A DNA stretch of 6,927 nt from contig URZG01000119.1 in assembly GCA_900552325.1 (NCBI GenBank), forward strand, positions 1-6,927, read 5' to 3'. Below the pieces are notes generated by a model. It saw nothing but the letters and a program-made list of their open reading frames with translations. It was not told the DNA's origin and made no database searches. Both the position numbers and the translations under genes were made by a program. Each line of letters opens with the position of its first letter. Within the stretch, counting starts at the first letter, position 1. Source of the DNA: an uncultured Porphyromonadaceae bacterium. Its GTDB lineage: Bacteria; Bacteroidota; Bacteroidia; Bacteroidales; Muribaculaceae. This document shows positions 5,535-6,927 of this stretch, piece after piece.

Positions 5535-6281
5535 ATGAAATTACTTGAAGGAAAAACCGCAGTAGTCACCGGTGCCGCCCGCGGTATCGGCAAGGAAATT
5601 GCCCTGCGTTTCGCCCGTGAAGGCGCCAATATCGCTTTCACAGACCTCGTAATTGATGAAAACGGCAAAAAGACCGAAGAGGAGATCGCTGCTCTCGGCG
5701 TAAAAGTGAAAGGCTATGCCTCCAACGCCGCCGATTTCGCCCAGACCGAAGAGGTAGTAAAAGAAATCCACAATGATTTCGGTTCAATAGATATTCTCGT
5801 CAACAATGCCGGTATCACCAAGGATGGCCTGATGATGCGTATGACCGAGGCTCAGTGGGACGCCGTTATCGCCGTAAACCTCAAAAGCGCGTTCAACTTC
5901 ATCCACGCCGTTCTGCCTATCATGATGCGTCAGAAACATGGCTCGATCATCAACATGGCTTCTGTTGTGGGTGTTCACGGCAATGCCGGCCAGGCCAACT
6001 ATGCCGCTTCCAAGGCTGGTCTCATCGCTCTGGCAAAGAGTATCGCACAGGAGGTGGGCTCGCGCAACATCCGCGCCAACGCAATCGCCCCCGGTTTCAT
6101 CGAGACTGCTATGACCGCAGCGCTCCCCGAGGAGATCCGCAAGGAATGGTGCCAGAAAATCCCCCTGCGCCGCGGCGGCAAGGTGGAGGATATCGCCAGC
6201 GTTGCCACTTTCCTCGCCAGCGATATGTCATCGTACGTCACAGGCCAGGTTATCCAGGTCGACGGCGGTATGAACATGTAA
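5535..6281 (+). CDS. fabG: 3-oxoacyl-[acyl-carrier-protein] reductase FabG
   Basis: FabG reduces 3-oxoacyl-ACP to (R)-3-hydroxyacyl-ACP, the first reductive step in each cycle of type II fatty-acid elongation in the cytoplasm. The 248 residues match the usual length. The short-chain dehydrogenase fold is complete: cofactor loop TGAARGIG (12-19), NNAG (90-93), catalytic tetrad N115, S143, Y156, K160 (YAASK), PGFIET (186-191) and the C-terminal VDGGMNM. D37 sits at the end of the second strand (AFTD), where an acid usually favours NADH over NADPH, although R16, used for NADPH binding in E. coli FabG, is present. The ATG at 5535 follows an AT-rich leader without a Shine-Dalgarno sequence. I see no convincing promoter in 5412-5534, so it may be read together with the TetR gene or use a promoter I cannot recognise. 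Confidence 0.95.
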   Translation: MKLLEGKTAVVTGAARGIGKEIALRFAREGANIAFTDLVIDENGKKTEEEIAALGVKVKGYASNAADFAQTEEVVKEIHNDFGSIDILVNNAGITKDGLMMRMTEAQWDAVIAVNLKSAFNFIHAVLPIMMRQKHGSIINMASVVGVHGNAGQANYAASKAGLIALAKSIAQEVGSRNIRANAIAPGFIETAMTAALPEEIRKEWCQKIPLRRGGKVEDIASVATFLASDMSSYVTGQVIQVDGGMNM

Positions 6282-6314
6282 TTCCGCGACGGCAACAGCC
6301 GTCAATAATAATAT

Positions 6315-6351
6315 AAATACCCCGCACGAGTCTGACTCCTGCGGGGTATTT
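6315..6351. terminator. Strong hairpin terminator between convergent genes, probably bidirectional
   Basis: AAATACCCCGCA (6315-6326) pairs perfectly with TGCGGGGTATTT (6340-6351). After a single C/C mismatch the stem continues with GAGT/ACTC (6328-6331 and 6335-6338) around the 3-base loop CTG. The hairpin ends in A/U-rich flanks on both sides, with UAUUU on the plus strand and UAUUUAUAUUAUUAUU on the minus strand. It sits between the fabG stop (6281) and the convergent gene's stop (6369), so it can serve both. Confidence 0.88.
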
Positions 6352-6368
6352 CGTGTTGAACCGCCGTA

Positions 6369-6927
6369 TTATCTTACAGCGATCTTTATATGTTTCGCTG
6401 CGGGGCGTCCGCAGGCGTCGGTGGCGGAGAGGCGTGCCACATATATGCCGCGGGCTATGGTGAGTGGCATCTGATGGACAGCGCCGTCAGCCTTGTCGGC
6501 CTCCATACGGCATACCTGGCCGCCGGATACGGAATATATCTCGATTTTTCCGTCGGTCATGTCTGCGGGCAGAGAATAGTCGAGGATACCTCCGGCATAG
6601 CCGATGAACATGGGTGAATCGGCTTCTGCAGTTTCGACTCCCGTCATTACGGCGCCTTCGCCACTGACCTGGAGTATCTGGTTTGTAGCGGTGGGGAGAG
6701 TGGCCTTGATGTAGGCTTTGCCGTTGGCGTTGTCAATGAAGAAAGCGTTGTGGGAGGAGGCTTTAAGTTCGTCGACCGATCCTGCGGCTACGAAATCCTC
6801 GTCCAGAGAGTTACCTGCCGAGGGAGCCTTGGCACGAACTGATGCGCCGGCACGCACTTTCATCGGCATGTTGTGTACCACGAATATGTAGGGGTGGGAG
6901 TCGGCCATTCCGGGGTATCCCTCTTTT
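6369..6927 (-). CDS. C-terminal part of an exported protein with a T9SS-like C-terminal sorting domain (continues past right edge)
   Basis: The minus-strand frame is open from the right edge to TAA at 6371-6369, giving 185 visible residues. An internal ATG at 6908 is not a start, because codons upstream of it (KEGYPG) continue the frame. The last 70 or so residues follow the pattern of T9SS type A sorting domains: GKIEIYSVSGGQV, then PLTIARGIYVARL, then KHIKIAVR at the end. In Bacteroidota such domains direct a protein through the outer membrane to the surface or medium. The preceding region is rich in short hydrophobic strands (HPYIFVVHN, KAYIKATLP, SPMFIGYAGG), consistent with beta-sandwich modules. 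No enzyme domain is visible, so the function of the whole protein cannot be given. Only two cysteines are seen here, both in the final domain. Confidence 0.8.
   Translation of the reverse strand, partial: KEGYPGMADSHPYIFVVHNMPMKVRAGASVRAKAPSAGNSLDEDFVAAGSVDELKASSHNAFFIDNANGKAYIKATLPTATNQILQVSGEGAVMTGVETAEADSPMFIGYAGGILDYSLPADMTDGKIEIYSVSGGQVCRMEADKADGAVHQMPLTIARGIYVARLSATDACGRPAAKHIKIAVR

Noticed and set aside
5855..6316. A 153-codon plus-strand frame inside fabG
   Set aside because: Out-of-frame reading of a clearly conserved gene; the product is Arg- and Gly-rich without domain features, and it has no ribosome site.

Overview
The window looks like chromosome from a Bacteroidales bacterium. 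A Muribaculaceae-like gut or host-associated lineage is my best guess (inference). Four things support the phylum: a SusC/RagA-type TonB-dependent outer-membrane protein, a C-terminal tail resembling a type IX secretion (T9SS) sorting domain, Bacteroidota-style -7 promoter boxes (TAnnTTTG and close variants) with few Shine-Dalgarno sequences, and a FabG whose sequence looks typical of Bacteroidales. Base composition is fairly even. I saw no mobile element, tRNA, rRNA or CRISPR array.

Layout, left to right. (1) Positions 1-665, minus strand: the N-terminal third or less of a SusC-like transporter whose gene runs off the left edge, with a good -7 box at 700-707. (2) Positions 831-877: an intrinsic terminator for minus-strand transcription. 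It closes a probable four-gene minus-strand operon, listed in transcription order: a compact PBP4-type D-Ala-D-Ala carboxypeptidase (dacB-like, 3279-4601), an unnamed acidic protein with a conserved C-terminal domain (2560-3282), the 16S rRNA methyltransferase RsmI (1821-2555), and a coiled-coil lipoprotein (910-1782). The first three are tightly packed: a 4-bp ATGA overlap, then a 4-bp gap. The lipoprotein follows after 38 bp. (3) Positions 4602-4820: a divergent control region. It holds a candidate promoter for each direction, a perfect 18-bp palindrome lying on the -7 box of the dacB promoter, and a hairpin at the start of the opposite leader. (4) Positions 4821-6281, plus strand: a TetR-family regulator followed by the 3-oxoacyl-ACP reductase FabG. 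(5) Positions 6315-6351: a strong, probably bidirectional terminator. (6) Positions 6369-6927, minus strand: the C-terminal part of a large exported protein with a T9SS-like sorting domain; it runs off the right edge.

Taken together, the centre of the window is envelope and growth housekeeping: peptidoglycan trimming, ribosome modification, a surface or periplasmic coiled-coil lipoprotein, and fatty-acid elongation under or beside a TetR regulator. The two ends are surface nutrient-uptake or secreted-protein genes.

I did not find a convincing previously undescribed system. The observations most worth following are the palindrome on the dacB promoter facing a TetR gene, the unnamed conserved protein between dacB and rsmI, and the apparently reduced domain structure of the PBP4-type enzyme. 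No stretch longer than 300 bases lacks a gene; the longest gaps are 666-909 (promoter plus terminator) and 4602-4820 (divergent control region).
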